Source: Linum tenue (Eukaryota; Streptophyta; Magnoliopsida; Malpighiales; Linaceae). Taken from it: 64,000 nucleotides of DNA. Within the stretch, counting starts at the first letter, position 1; every line of letters starts with the position of its first letter. This document shows, one piece after another, positions 12,676 to 23,083 of the stretch. The notes beneath the pieces were generated by a model that saw nothing but the letters and a program-made list of their open reading frames with translations, ran no database searches and was not told the origin of the DNA. Both the position numbers and the translations under genes were made by a program. The stretch is taken from assembly GCA_946122785.1 (NCBI GenBank), contig CAMGYJ010000009.1, forward strand, positions 31,407,633 through 31,471,632, written 5' to 3'.

Positions 12676-13050
12676 CATGGTTGTCATGCCGGTGGCATGC
12701 CACCCGGTTGAACCTGTGCCGGTCATGAAACCGGCATGACACCACCGGTATGACCGGTATGATCGACTTACGCATTCTAAGCAAAATGACATCATTTTAA
12801 TGAATTTAATGAATAAAAAAATTAATTTATTATTCATTTTATGAATGTAATAGTTAAAAGTTGATGATATTTGTTGGATTGTAACTAAATTGTCCACAAA
12901 TATGTTTTATATATGATTAAATACATTGGATATTAATTGTTTTCACATTTTATTAAACCGGCATGAACCGGCACAAACTGGTTATACCACCGGTCGTACC
13001 ATTTCACTTGCCAAACCGGCACAACGGTATAAACCGGTTTCACAACCTTG
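12676..13050 (+). mobile_element. hAT-type MITE with 8-bp target duplication
   Basis: The element is 375 bp and flanked by the perfect 8-bp direct repeat GCGTCCAG at 12668-12675 and 13051-13058. Ends are imperfect inverted repeats: CATGGTTGTCATGCCGGT on the left and, read inward from the right, CAAGGTTGTGAAACCGGT. The 8-bp duplication and the short CA-starting inverted repeats fit hAT. Subterminal CCGGT motifs occur many times at both ends. No transposase frame is present, so it is non-autonomous. Related copies lie near 930-1107 and 44937-45325. Confidence 0.85.
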
Positions 13051-13523
13051 GCGTCCAGATATATAAGAATTCCGTCGGTTTTGGTCAATTGCAAGAGTAA
13101 TCGGCTCAAAATAAAATGGTGTGAACAGACATAAATTTTTCTTCAGAAAACTTCAATTTCAAAATTAATGTAATTATCTTTGTTGGTTAACTAGGCCGTA
13201 GGCCCTCAAGCCCACAAAATTCCCTTCTTCATTGAACGGATCCCGTTTGGTAAAAAGCCTGCCACAGCTCACAATGGCCATGTGGGCCCCTGAGCCCACC
13301 ACGATATTTCCCGGTCCACGACACCGTATCCTACACATCCTATAAGGAGATTCTCCTTGAAAACTCTCTCAAATAAACTTTCCTGGCCTCTGCGCACACT
13401 TCGGAAGGTCAACATAGTCTTTGTATATATTTAGCTTTTGTGCTACTTTTTTTTTCCGTCGCTTCTTTTGCAGGTTAATAGAGTAATAGACAAAAGCTCC
13501 ACCATTTTTATATTATATGTAGG

Positions 13524-13639
13524 ATGTTAGCATAATTAAATACATATTATATTATATTATATTATATAGTATGTTAGCATAATTAGATACATATTAAATT
13601 ATATTATATTATACTATATTATATTATATTATATTATAT
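13524..13639. repeat. ATATT microsatellite with duplicated flank
   Basis: The ATGTTAGCATAATTA block occurs twice (about 13524 and 13571), each followed by ATTAT/ATATT repeats; the longer run is at about 13600-13638. It looks like a duplication of a unique piece together with its simple repeat. Confidence 0.75.
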
Positions 13640-15151
13640 GGGTCATACTGGTGTACTCCTGGAGTATAGTATACTCCAGGTACTCTTAGCGAGATATCTC
13701 TATCTAGACCATGAATTAAATCGAGTTTTGGGTATGATACTATACTCTAAACTCTAATGGATAAACCCCAGCCCCCGATTCTCTAAACTCAAATCAGAAT
13801 TTCAATTTAATAAAAAATACTAATTGACAGTTGAGATTGGCCGGAGCTCAAAAAATACTATCATCTTATTGACAAAACATGTTCCAGCACGATCTTCAAA
13901 CAACCAAGTAAAAGGGACGGAAGTTTGGTGCATAACCTTCTTTAATTACAGCTAACACAAAATTCAAGAGCCATAGTTAAGGGATTCTTAATTTCTCGCA
14001 AATTTAGAGGACTTTATCTCATCCATTTCAACTATGATTTTAAATGGGTTAGAAAACACATATTAATTGAAACTTGCCAAAGAAAATTTGAAGAGAAGAC
14101 TATATTTAGTAGTTTTATAAGAATTATACAACAACATCAAAGACAATAGTAGTTAGGTAAAAATCTAACTCTACTCTTCTATGTTTTTAACTTCAAGTTC
14201 ATTCATTAGGGAGAAATAAACGTACCCACTAAAACAATAAAGTTTTATACCAAATTATGTATCTCAATTTTTGTTATTTTATAGATCAGGATTAGTGTGA
14301 ATTGTATACAATATTTTTTTAATCTAAATTTATTGTTCTGTATCACGAGGAAGCTAGATTTTTTGAAATGAATATTGAGAGACTATTCAAAGATAGTTAC
14401 AAAGTGAAAGAACCTTTACCTCCTCATCTCATACAAACCGAGAGAACGAAGTTAAATTTTCATATCAAGCTCACCGATTACAACATCGTGAACCCATAAT
14501 TGGGTACATAGTTTTGAAGATTATGAAGAATGAAAGAAGAGCAATATCAGACAAATTTCATAACATGTATGTGTAGTGAAGTTCTTGAAAATGAAAATTT
14601 CACAATTAAAAAAGTTTTGCCATTAAATTTTTGCATTCAGTGAAATGCAAGAGAAGAAGAAATATTATTCTAATAGCAGAGGTAGTGAATTCCGTGATAG
14701 AGATAATGACGTGTATGAGGTGAAATTCTACTACGGTGAAAAGATGTTTCAAATTTCCAAACATTTTTTCATTAAAATTTGGTTTACAATGAAATGCAGG
14801 AAAAGAAGAAGATGATATTGATAGTGAATATAAAGTTTAATTAATGAAGATGAAGTTGTGTGGAGAAAATACTTTTCATGGCTGAGCAATGAAAAGGAAA
14901 TTTGCATTAAATTCTACCATCAAAGAGTAAATTGAACTGCATTTTGAATATTAAATTTATTAGGAAATGGTTACTTGCATGAGTTGTGTTGTTTAGTTTT
15001 GATAAGGATTTTTTCCATGAATGATCAAGGCATTTTAAAACGTATAATGTATGTTGTTTCTATACTTTTAGTAATTGAATAATTTGGATTCTTTCATATT
15101 ACCGAATAAATGATTCGAATAATTACTATAAAGTTTATATAATTGATCCGA

Positions 15152-15175
15152 CCAACGGGCGGGCCCAACTCTAGT
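15152..15175 (+). other. Possible Helitron 3' terminus
   Basis: A short GC hairpin-like sequence (GGGCGGGCCC) is followed about 4 bp later by CTAG and then T, the usual arrangement of a plant Helitron 3' end. I could not find the matching 5' TC end, so this is weak. Confidence 0.25.
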
Positions 15176-15278
15176 TAAAGCGAGAGAACTGCCATACGCT
15201 TTTTATTCTTTTTCCCTAACAACAGCAAATCATTTGGCCAGAAAAAAGCTTACAAAGGAAAAGAATCAAAGATACTCA

Positions 15279-16274
15279 GGGGTGGTTTGGATTAAGGTTT
15301 TTAAAATGAGGGATTTGAGGTCCAAATCTCCCATTAAAAACCCTGAAAATTTAGGATCAGTGATTTAGCCCAATTCTGTGTTTGGCAATGGATCAGGGAT
15401 TTAGCCCAATTTAGCTCAGTTACTCCTTTACCCCTCTTTCTTCATTCCTTCTTCTTCTTCTCATCTTCTCTGCCCAATCTCCTCCAGCAAGAGCTCGACA
15501 GCCGCCTGTAGAATCGACAACCTCTCACCATCATCGACGTCGCCATTCAGAGGAGGAAGAGATCGGATTCGGGATGAACTCAAGGTTTCCATTCGTTGCC
15601 GACGATATACAGAGGGGTGAGGAAGAGACCTTGACAAGCCCTCGTCATTCTCCCAAGTGGTCGATCCAGATCCCCAATCCCCCTCCCTGGCTTCTACAAC
15701 TCGCGATGATCTGAAGCCGAGATGCCGTTGTTCGATACCAAAATCCCCGGCCGCGTTCGCCTGAGGAATAGAGGAGAAGAATCAATAGATCCCACGATTA
15801 ATGGCGGCGTCTGAATCAAATCGGCAACCTTTTGCCTCTTTTCCCTCTGATGCAGAGCACACAGCCCCAGAATCTTCCGCCGAGCAGATCGCAGAGCCAA
15901 GAAAAGGGGAAGGAGGAAAGAGCTTCTGAGTTGGGTCGTCGCTGCTGTCATCGTCAATCGTTGCCGGGGAAGAGGGAGAAGAAGACAGCGGAGAGGGAAC
16001 GACGACAGTAGAAAAGAGCAAGGAGGATAAGGATGGGATTTACTAAAATTATAAGGGACAGAATTGGAAGAAAAAATACAAGAGTGAGGGATTTTGAAAT
16101 AGCTGGTCCTCATTAGCTATTTTAAAAACCTGCGTTTAAGGAATTTTGAAATCTCTAATGTTTACAATCTCTCATTTTACCAAACGAAGGATTGTTTTAA
16201 AATCCTGCATAATGAGGGATTGTTTTAAAATCTCTCACAAATTCCTCATTACAATTCTGCATCCAAACGACCCC
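15279..16274. mobile_element. PIF/Harbinger-like TIR element, about 1 kb
   Basis: Ends are inverted repeats GGGGTGGTTTGGAT and, from the right, GGGGTCGTTTGGAT (one mismatch in 14). The flanking trinucleotide TCA occurs at 15276-15278 and 16275-16277. A 3-bp duplication and a G-rich TIR with TTTGG fit PIF/Harbinger, although the family usually duplicates TTA or TAA. The middle (about 15440-16020) is GC-richer, with open frames on the minus strand that have no recognisable domain; it may be captured sequence. The element ends about 107 bp upstream of the CML13/14-like start codon, inside what should be promoter or 5' UTR. Confidence 0.65.
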
Positions 16275-16380
16275 TCAAAGACAATCTCCATTTCCCCAGG
16301 CCAATTTCCTCTGCCTTGAAGAAAGAAAGGGGAGCGATCCGATCGGAGACCGCGAAACCCGAACCGGAAAGAGAAGAAGC

Positions 16381-16824
16381 ATGGGGAAGGATCTCAGCGA
16401 CGACCAGGTTCACTCGATGAAGGAAGCCTTCGTCCTCTTCGATACCGACGGCGACGGCAAAATCGCTCCCTCCGAGCTCGGTATCCTCATGCGCTCTCTC
16501 GGCGGGAACCCGACCCAGGCCCAGCTCAAGGCCATCGTCGCCGAGGAGAAACTAACCGCGCCTTTCGATTTCCCGAGGTTCCTCGACCTAATGGGAAAGC
16601 ACATGAAGGCCGAGCCCTTCGATCGACAGCTCCGCGACGCCTTCAAGGTGCTCGACAAGGATTCCACTGGTTTTGTCTCCGTTCAGGATCTGCGCCACAT
16701 ATTGACCAGCATTGGGGAGAAGCTGGAGCCCGCCGAGTTCGACGAGTGGATCCGGGAGGTGGACGTCGGGTCGGATGGGAAGATCCGGTACGAGGATTTC
16801 ATTGCTAGGATGGTTGCTAAGTGA
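16381..16824 (+). CDS. CML13: Calmodulin-like protein, CML13/CML14 type
   Basis: A single exon of 147 residues opens with [10 protein letters not shown] and closes with ARMVAK, as in plant CML13/14, calmodulin-like EF-hand proteins known as light chains of plant myosins and partners of IQ-domain proteins. EF-hand 1 has a complete calcium loop ([12 protein letters not shown], residues 21-32). The other hands are degenerate: residues 92-103 ([12 protein letters not shown]) and 128-139 ([12 protein letters not shown]) lack some ligand residues, as is usual for this subfamily. No intron, signal peptide or lipidation motif is seen. GC content is higher than in the surrounding spacers. The gene stands alone; its upstream region is occupied by the PIF/Harbinger-like element. 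CML13 versus CML14 cannot be decided here. Confidence 0.93.
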   Translation: MGKDLSDDQVHSMKEAFVLFDTDGDGKIAPSELGILMRSLGGNPTQAQLKAIVAEEKLTAPFDFPRFLDLMGKHMKAEPFDRQLRDAFKVLDKDSTGFVSVQDLRHILTSIGEKLEPAEFDEWIREVDVGSDGKIRYEDFIARMVAK

Positions 16825-19013
16825 GGAAACAAAAAGACCCGTTTGCTGCAATGGATCACGGTAAAGGGATCTGGGTTGTGTTTTCGTGTCTTGTTTGTTT
16901 ATGATTCTGCTTTTCTCAATTAATTTCGGGTAAGATTGGGCTTCAATTTGGCTCCTAGGGTTTATGGGCATTTCATGTGGTGGATGACTGACAGTATGTT
17001 GAATTTGAAGTTGATGAAGCAATGCTACATCTATCCGTTGATCATTTTGGGGGTTTCTTTTGGTTTTTAATTTTTTGTCCTATTTCCCCTTAATTGGTAG
17101 TCCGTAGTTGTACTTTCTGGTATCTCAAATGTGAATCTAATTGTATTAACGCCTTTGTTAAAAACTCTGGCTCTTTTTTTAAGATCTGGAAATTATTTAC
17201 TTTGCGGGATTGGTCTTATTATTATTTCTTGAACAGTTTCCCTTTTATGGAAGTTGGTTGCATGCAAATGACTATTCCTGTTCTTAGTTCCAAGTGTGCA
17301 ACCGTAGATAGTCGAAGTACTATGTTGTTCTTGGCATGGTTTTGATATGCTCAGTAAATGGTGTTGTTGTGCTTTTACTGATGGCTTGGATAAGTCGAAT
17401 TGGTGTCAATTCAATGATAGCTGGCCAGCTTGTTGTTTGGTAGTGAGATTGATGAACTAGTTTTCTACACTGGTGTAGTAACTATCAGAGCATGACAATT
17501 ATGCAGGGGTGTACGCGGTCCACTGGAGTTGAGGATGCCCTTGAGAATATTTGTTTATGTAATGTGTTCTTTTGTTTCTAAGTTTGTGAAGTAGTTGCGG
17601 GAATGTTAATCTAATAAGTAATAACAACTTGTAGTTACTGGAAGTTAAGACTGTGAACGAACCAGAGAGCACCCAGTTGCTCTGCTCGTGTTAGGGTATC
17701 AGTAACCATTTACAAAGTTGGTATGGATGAAGGATTACTAGGAGTGTCAATGTTAATATGTGATAGAGTGTGCTGCAGTCAGAGAACCGGTAATCAAACG
17801 CCAGGATGATTCTTGTACAAGTTTCGTTCATGTTAATATTTGGTGAACTTCTGTTGGCTTTTACGCAGCTGTTATCGTTCTTTTGGTGGTGTTGGCTTTT
17901 TCTGAGTTCTGACCTACTGGTTCATTCTGCATCATGTTTGTGACTATCAATTTCAACATTCGTGAGTTATTTCTGTATTGTTTCCATTCAGCAATCATTC
18001 TCCACGGTAATGTCAGTCATGTTTGCTGCTAGCAGTTTGGCCTCATTAAACTGAGCCATTTGAAACTATTAAGTTGGATGCTCAAATTATGTAGTTGAAT
18101 TGGGTTAAGTGTAGTAGCTACATCCTATTCGATATCTTCATTCAGATTTTTTTTCTTTTTTTGGAAGTTCCAGTTCCGAGGCTGTGGGTATCGGGTTACA
18201 GCTGTGCTGTTTTCAACGTTTATTGGTTCTGCTTTCTCTTATTTAGAGCATCAAGCTTCATTTCATGCTCTCAAAACTGGTGAAATTCTAGTTGCATGTT
18301 CTCGTAAGACCCAGCACTTTTGTGATGGTATAGCTTAATACTCGTGAGTTTCGAATGCAGAGAGGTATTAGGACGAACGAACTATCACTCTCTCTGTCAT
18401 TGAGGTTACTTCTGGGTTTGTCTAGTCAATGTTTGTTGCTTCTGCATTCTACTTGTCTAGAGCATGTAATTTGAATAAAATGTTCTCGTACTCATGAATG
18501 GACAGCCGGTTTACTGCAGACGAGGGGTTAGTTCTTTTAGTCCGATTCGTTTATATGCTAGTCGATAAATTCGCAGTAGCATCACTATCATAAATCAGCC
18601 GTCCGAAAGCAGTTGTTTCACCTCCACTTTGCAACCATGTAGTTATGTTGCCAATGGCTTATGCATCATAGTGTCCTGTTTCCTATGTATATTACACCAT
18701 TAACTTGGGTATTATTAACTTACCTCAGATTTTGGGTAATCCAAATTTCCTTAATCATGAAGGTATACAAATCTGTGGGGTCCATGGATTTGAATTTTTT
18801 TAGTTCCAAATCTGTGAGACCCCATAGATTTGCAAATACAATATTTCATTTGATATTTGGTTATGGAAGACAAAAATTTGAGATCTATGGTAAAATACAT
18901 TTATTTCAAATCTAGAATGCAACAATCCATCATAAATACAAAAGTTTTCAAAATTAAAAAATCTTCATTTTCAAATCCTACAAGCAAACGAGTCCTTATT
19001 CATACGATATTGA
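16825..19013. other. Intergenic region between CML13/14-like gene and amine oxidase
   Basis: About 2.2 kb without a supported gene. The first few hundred bases are probably the 3' UTR of the calmodulin-like gene. The T-rich remainder shows only short, non-conserved open frames. A small foldback sequence lies at 18768-18833. Confidence 0.5.
18768..18833. repeat. Foldback hairpin, possible MITE core
   Basis: Two arms of about 25 bp, CAAATCTGTGGGGTCCATGG and the inverse of GAGACCCCATAGATTTG, face each other across a T-rich loop. The neighbouring sequence ending in GCAAACGAGTCC near 18990 resembles a MITE terminus, but I could not match a left end. Confidence 0.4.
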
Positions 19014-21634
19014 TTACATAGCTGAAGCCGACTCAGATGGCCGGCAAACCGGCAGGTCTTTTTCGAACACCGGATGAGCCCTCAAAATCGGATTCCGGTC
19101 AAAGAAGTTCACCGGCTTAAGCTGGAAGCTGGCCGCAACAGTAGGCATAATTGGGAAATCCTCCTGACATGGAACGTGATGAAATCCCAATGTGTACCAT
19201 AGAACAACATCCTTGTCCTCAATTTCCCTGTTCCTGTAACACAAACCAAATGAAACAACTTTAGCTACCTCTCTCTCTAAACAACTACTCGTCTTCTCAT
19301 GTCGTTAGTATAGCCACGTTACGTACCTGTGTGACCAGACATCCAAGGTATCATCTCCGTGACTCTGGTACGTCAAAAGTCCCCCTGCCCATTGCTCGCT
19401 CCGATTATACGGCGTCACCCATATCTGAAAAACATGTCTCTGTTACCACTACCCTGAATCTAGAAGCCTAATTCATACGGAAATTCAAAACCTTCTTCAC
19501 CTGATTGTTAGTGAAGGCGCTCCTCAGTTGCGGAGGGTCCGAGTGATCGAGCAGGCTGGCAGCATTCGCTTCAGGGACGACTTTGTAACCCGAAGGGTTC
19601 CCCAACCTCGACCTCCTCGAAGGGTTCACCACATGGAACTCGGAAGGATTGTACAGGCTCAGCTTGACTCGAGCATCCTCCTCCGTCTTGGCGACGTGTC
19701 TCACTGGCTTCAGGTAGCTTTTTCTTGGGGTTTTCCCTTCCAGATTCTCTTCCTTCACCAGGTTCACCTTCACGAACGTGTTGTTCGGTCCGTCCACGTC
19801 CATGTCGAGGTGGAACGTGATGAAGTGGTCGTGAACTACTCCGATCACGTTCTCCGAAACCATCGGTCCCGTCTCCTCCTGGTTCTCGATTTGGTTCATG
19901 TTGTCGTGCACGGTCGCTTTCACCATCAGCATTCCTGATAGAGCGACCTGTGATGACGACGACATAGCGAATTAAACGTAGAAAGAGGGTCGTGATTAGG
20001 AGACAGTCTAGTAAGAATTAGCATTTTTTTTTTTTACCGTGATCTTGATCAAGCCATCGGTCTGGAATTCCCAATCAATTGTGTAGTCGTAGTTCCCAAC
20101 CGACGACGCCATTCGAGCCACCAGTGTGACCTTAGCTCTTGCTTCCCTTAACTGCAACATTGTACGGTCCTCTATTAGTGGCAAAATTGAAATGCTAGTT
20201 GCTTACGAATTCCGTCTGTGATTCTGTCTATCTATTACGTACCTTTTCACCGCCGGCGCTAACAGTGAGCTCGGTATGTCTCCAGGCAGAGTCGCCGGCG
20301 TAGCGTTCGAACAGGCAGATCATGTTGGGCTGAATGAACGGCCGTCCATCCGCCGACACGAAAACCCCGTCCATGTAGTGCGCATTCCGGGGGCAATCGT
20401 TCAGGGGAACCAGCGGCATCGCCGTGGCGCCCATCCCGAACTCGCCGGCGTCCATGTACGATTTGAAGTACCATGCCTCGTCGACGTCCATGTACGGCAC
20501 GAAGAGCTCCGACGGGAACCCTTTGTACATCACGCTCCTCCGGTCCCCTGTCTCGGAGTCCCGAACCACGACCCGGGACACAATGAACCCGGCCCGCTGG
20601 TCAGCCTTCAAGTGAAATTCCCAATTCGCCCACTCCACCAAATGCCCGTCCGTCACCGTGAAGCTCGGCCCCTGCGGCTGCTCCATCGAAATCGGGTTGA
20701 TCGGGTTCATCTCCGGCGGGTCGTTCCCCGGGTGGAATCTGTAATCGGTGTTGGCTCCTCCGGGGATCGGAATCCCCCTCCCGGTGTCGGAGAACTTAAT
20801 GACCTCTCTCCGGTCAACATCGACGGTCATGACCAGCCCTTCGAGCGGCCTCATGTAGAAATTGGGGGTCCCCTGTTTCGAGTAGCAGAGCACCTTCAGG
20901 AGCCGCTTCCCTTCCTCCTCGGGTCCGAACCAACCCGGGGAAGGCGAAATGCAGGACAGGTTCGCCACGGAGAGCCCGCGAGCCGCGGCGGAGACCTCCA
21001 GCCCCGGGTACGAGACCGCCGCGTCCACCGCGGCGGCAACGTCCTCCATTGTCAGCATCGGGTAACCCGACCCGGAGCTGATCTCGTGGGTCTCGACCCG
21101 GCCCGACTCGAGGTCGATCGTGACCAGGTGTGACTGATTGTCCAGCAGCCCGATGACGAAGGCCTTCCGGGGCGGGAGTGGGTCGCCCGATTGCCACCCA
21201 AGAACCCGCGATTTGTCCGGCTCGTCGATGGTCATGGACTGAATCGCCGGGAATTGGCCGAGGAAAGGCTCGTAGGAGGAAAGAATGGACCGGACCCGGT
21301 GGATTTCGCCGACGGTGAGCGGGTCGATCGGGTGGCGGGGAGTGGCTGAGGTTTGAGCTGAATGGCTGAATTTCTTAGAGGTCAGGGACTTGGGAGGGAA
21401 CTGGCTCCGCCGCCCCGCAGATTCCCCACCGCCGCCTGAGAACGGGTTCCATGAGGAGAATAGGAAGAAAAGGAGCATAGGTAAGAGCAGGAGTAGAAAT
21501 GGGAGACGGAGACGAGAAGAAGTTTCCATGTCGACAGAGCCTCTGGAGGGGTTTTCAGTATCGTCGGAGTGACCGAGGAGGTTTGGGCTGAATGGCTGAT
21601 TGTTGCAGAGGATGGAAGAAGTGGGGGACTTCAT
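19014..21634 (-). CDS. Copper amine oxidase (TPQ-containing), 5 exons
   Basis: Minus-strand exons 21634-20243, 20151-20038, 19947-19501, 19424-19327 and 19233-19014 join in phase to 756 residues. It oxidatively deaminates primary amines, usually putrescine or other diamines, to aldehyde, ammonia and hydrogen peroxide. Visible active-site features: catalytic base Asp about 395 in YMDAGEFG; Tyr about 485 in SVGNYDY, the precursor of topaquinone; copper ligands His about 541 and 543 in [17 protein letters not shown], and a third His about 702 in [15 protein letters not shown]. The second Met (residue 36, codon 21529-21527) opens [19 protein letters not shown], a strong signal peptide or anchor, and may be the true start (721 residues). 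No C-terminal SKL-type peroxisomal signal is seen, so a secretory or apoplastic location is favoured. Confidence 0.92.
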
Positions 21635-21767
21635 TTATAGGCCGAGTGAGTGACTGTAACTGTAAGGCTGTAACCGTTCCATGTCAGATATTTTATTTTG
21701 TTACCACCGGTGAAATGAGGGTGAAACTGTTCTTTTTCGTGATAGCCTCTTGTGCTGGTCCCACTGA

Positions 21768-22231
21768 AAAATATAACGAATTTGGTAATTGGGCGGAGGG
21801 CTACAGTACACCTAAAAACGTATTTTCGGGTAAAGGATGGTCGATTTCCTTGGGGAAATTCTTAGCTCTAATTTTAGTTGGATGCAGAAGTTCCAACCAA
21901 TTATATATAATTTTTAATTAAAGAGTTCATCTTTTCTGATATGTTTTTTTAGTGCGGATGATACTCGTTTCGTATATGAGGCAAGAAGGATATGGATAGT
22001 GTTTCTTAATTTTTTTGGTTTTCAATTTCACGAATAATTATTACATTAATCAAGGTATAGTTTGTTTCTTGATTTTTTTTATGATTTTTTTTAATATTTT
22101 TTTTATCAAAGTTTACTCATATGGGCTGACTGCCGCATTGTCCTTCCTACCTTCATTGCAATTTGGTAAAATATAATGAGTTAGGTAATTGGGCTGAGGC
22201 CTATCGTACACCTAAACACGTATTTTCAGAT
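21768..22231. repeat. Imperfect direct repeat upstream of amine oxidase
   Basis: A stretch of about 64 bp at 21768-21832 recurs at 22168-22231. Shared blocks are AATATAA, GGTAATTGGGC, GTACACCTAAA and ACGTATTTTC. Each copy is followed a little later by TCGATTTCC. The first copy lies about 130-200 bp upstream of the longest amine oxidase reading frame. Confidence 0.55.
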
Positions 22232-22497
22232 CAAAATTTGGCCATCGGGGCCTAAGGTAGTCGATTTCCATGCATAATTTGTCAGTTCCGTAACTCCTAC
22301 ATTGCAATTCTGGCTGGCTACCATGCAGCAGGTGGGCGGACATTAATTCATAACAACCCTTTTTTTGTAGTATTGCTATTGGAAAGAGATGGCGAGCCCA
22401 AGACGTCCTCACCTGTGGACTGTGGTCCAGCCCACGTCAGCTCTTCGGTCCAAGTCCAAGTCACATGCAGATGGCTTCTTTCCTTGTACGACAAGTA

Positions 22498-22782
22498 GTT
22501 GTGTGCAACTGGTTGGTCAGTACCGGATCGCATCATACCAAATCAATATTTGAACCAGATCGGACCACACCGATCTGAATATAATATGATATGATAAATG
22601 GTCCTATGAATTTTATAAATATTGAAAAAAGTGGACCGTCGTGACATTTTAATCGGACCAAAGCGGACCAAATTCATTGTAGGTCCGGTCCTTAGTCCTA
22701 ACGTGTCTTTCTCACTTAGACTGTGGTTTTTCAAAATTTTGTTCAATCCAGCCCGGACCAGACCTTTACACACCCCCAACAA
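22498..22782. mobile_element. Decayed hAT-type MITE, GGTCCGG family
   Basis: The ends TGTGCAACTGG and CCTTTACACACCCCC and the many GG(T/A)CC-type motifs in between resemble the intact element at 44516-44805. The sequence is diverged, and no convincing target duplication was found. Confidence 0.5.
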
Positions 22783-23083
22783 CAATGAGTCCTTGTCTTT
22801 GGTTAAGAACTAATTCGTCTTCCTCTTGTATAGACTTAGGTCAGCTACAACCAAGTTTATTTAACGAGATTGTTGGCCATCGTAACAACATAAAGAAGAG
22901 GCCATCAATAATACCAAAGCAGAAGAGGCTGAACTCTCCCACAGAATTAGTCTCGATCATTCAATCAAACGAGGATACCACGTAAAACTTGTGTTTCTTC
23001 TTTTTGTGTTCTCGATTTTTCATGATATAAGAGCGCCAATCTCAATAGATCGTTGTCGCTTTTCCGAACAGTCTCCAGCATGA

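Larger units (their letters stand above)
13059..15278. other. AT-rich intergenic spacer
   Basis: More than 2 kb without a supported gene. It contains an ATATT-type microsatellite region (13524-13639) and a possible Helitron 3' end near 15152-15175. Several GAAGA-rich stretches between 14300 and 14950 look like old transposon remnants, but I could not name them. Confidence 0.5.
21635..23083. other. Upstream region of the amine oxidase and repeat remnants
   Basis: This holds the promoter side of the minus-strand amine oxidase, an imperfect direct repeat (21768-21832 and 22168-22231) and a decayed GGTCCGG-rich element (about 22498-22782). No supported gene. Confidence 0.5.

Noticed and set aside
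12346..12711. 121-codon plus-strand frame after the first Sirevirus
   Set aside because: No ATG at its start, runs into the hAT MITE, and has no recognisable domain.
19528..19938. Long plus-strand open frame opposite amine oxidase exon 3
   Set aside because: It is the shadow of the conserved minus-strand exon, has no ATG context or domain, and contains an odd His/Arg-rich composition.
20276..21133. 285-codon plus-strand open frame opposite amine oxidase exon 1
   Set aside because: Produced by the GC-rich codon use of the real minus-strand exon; no domain visible.
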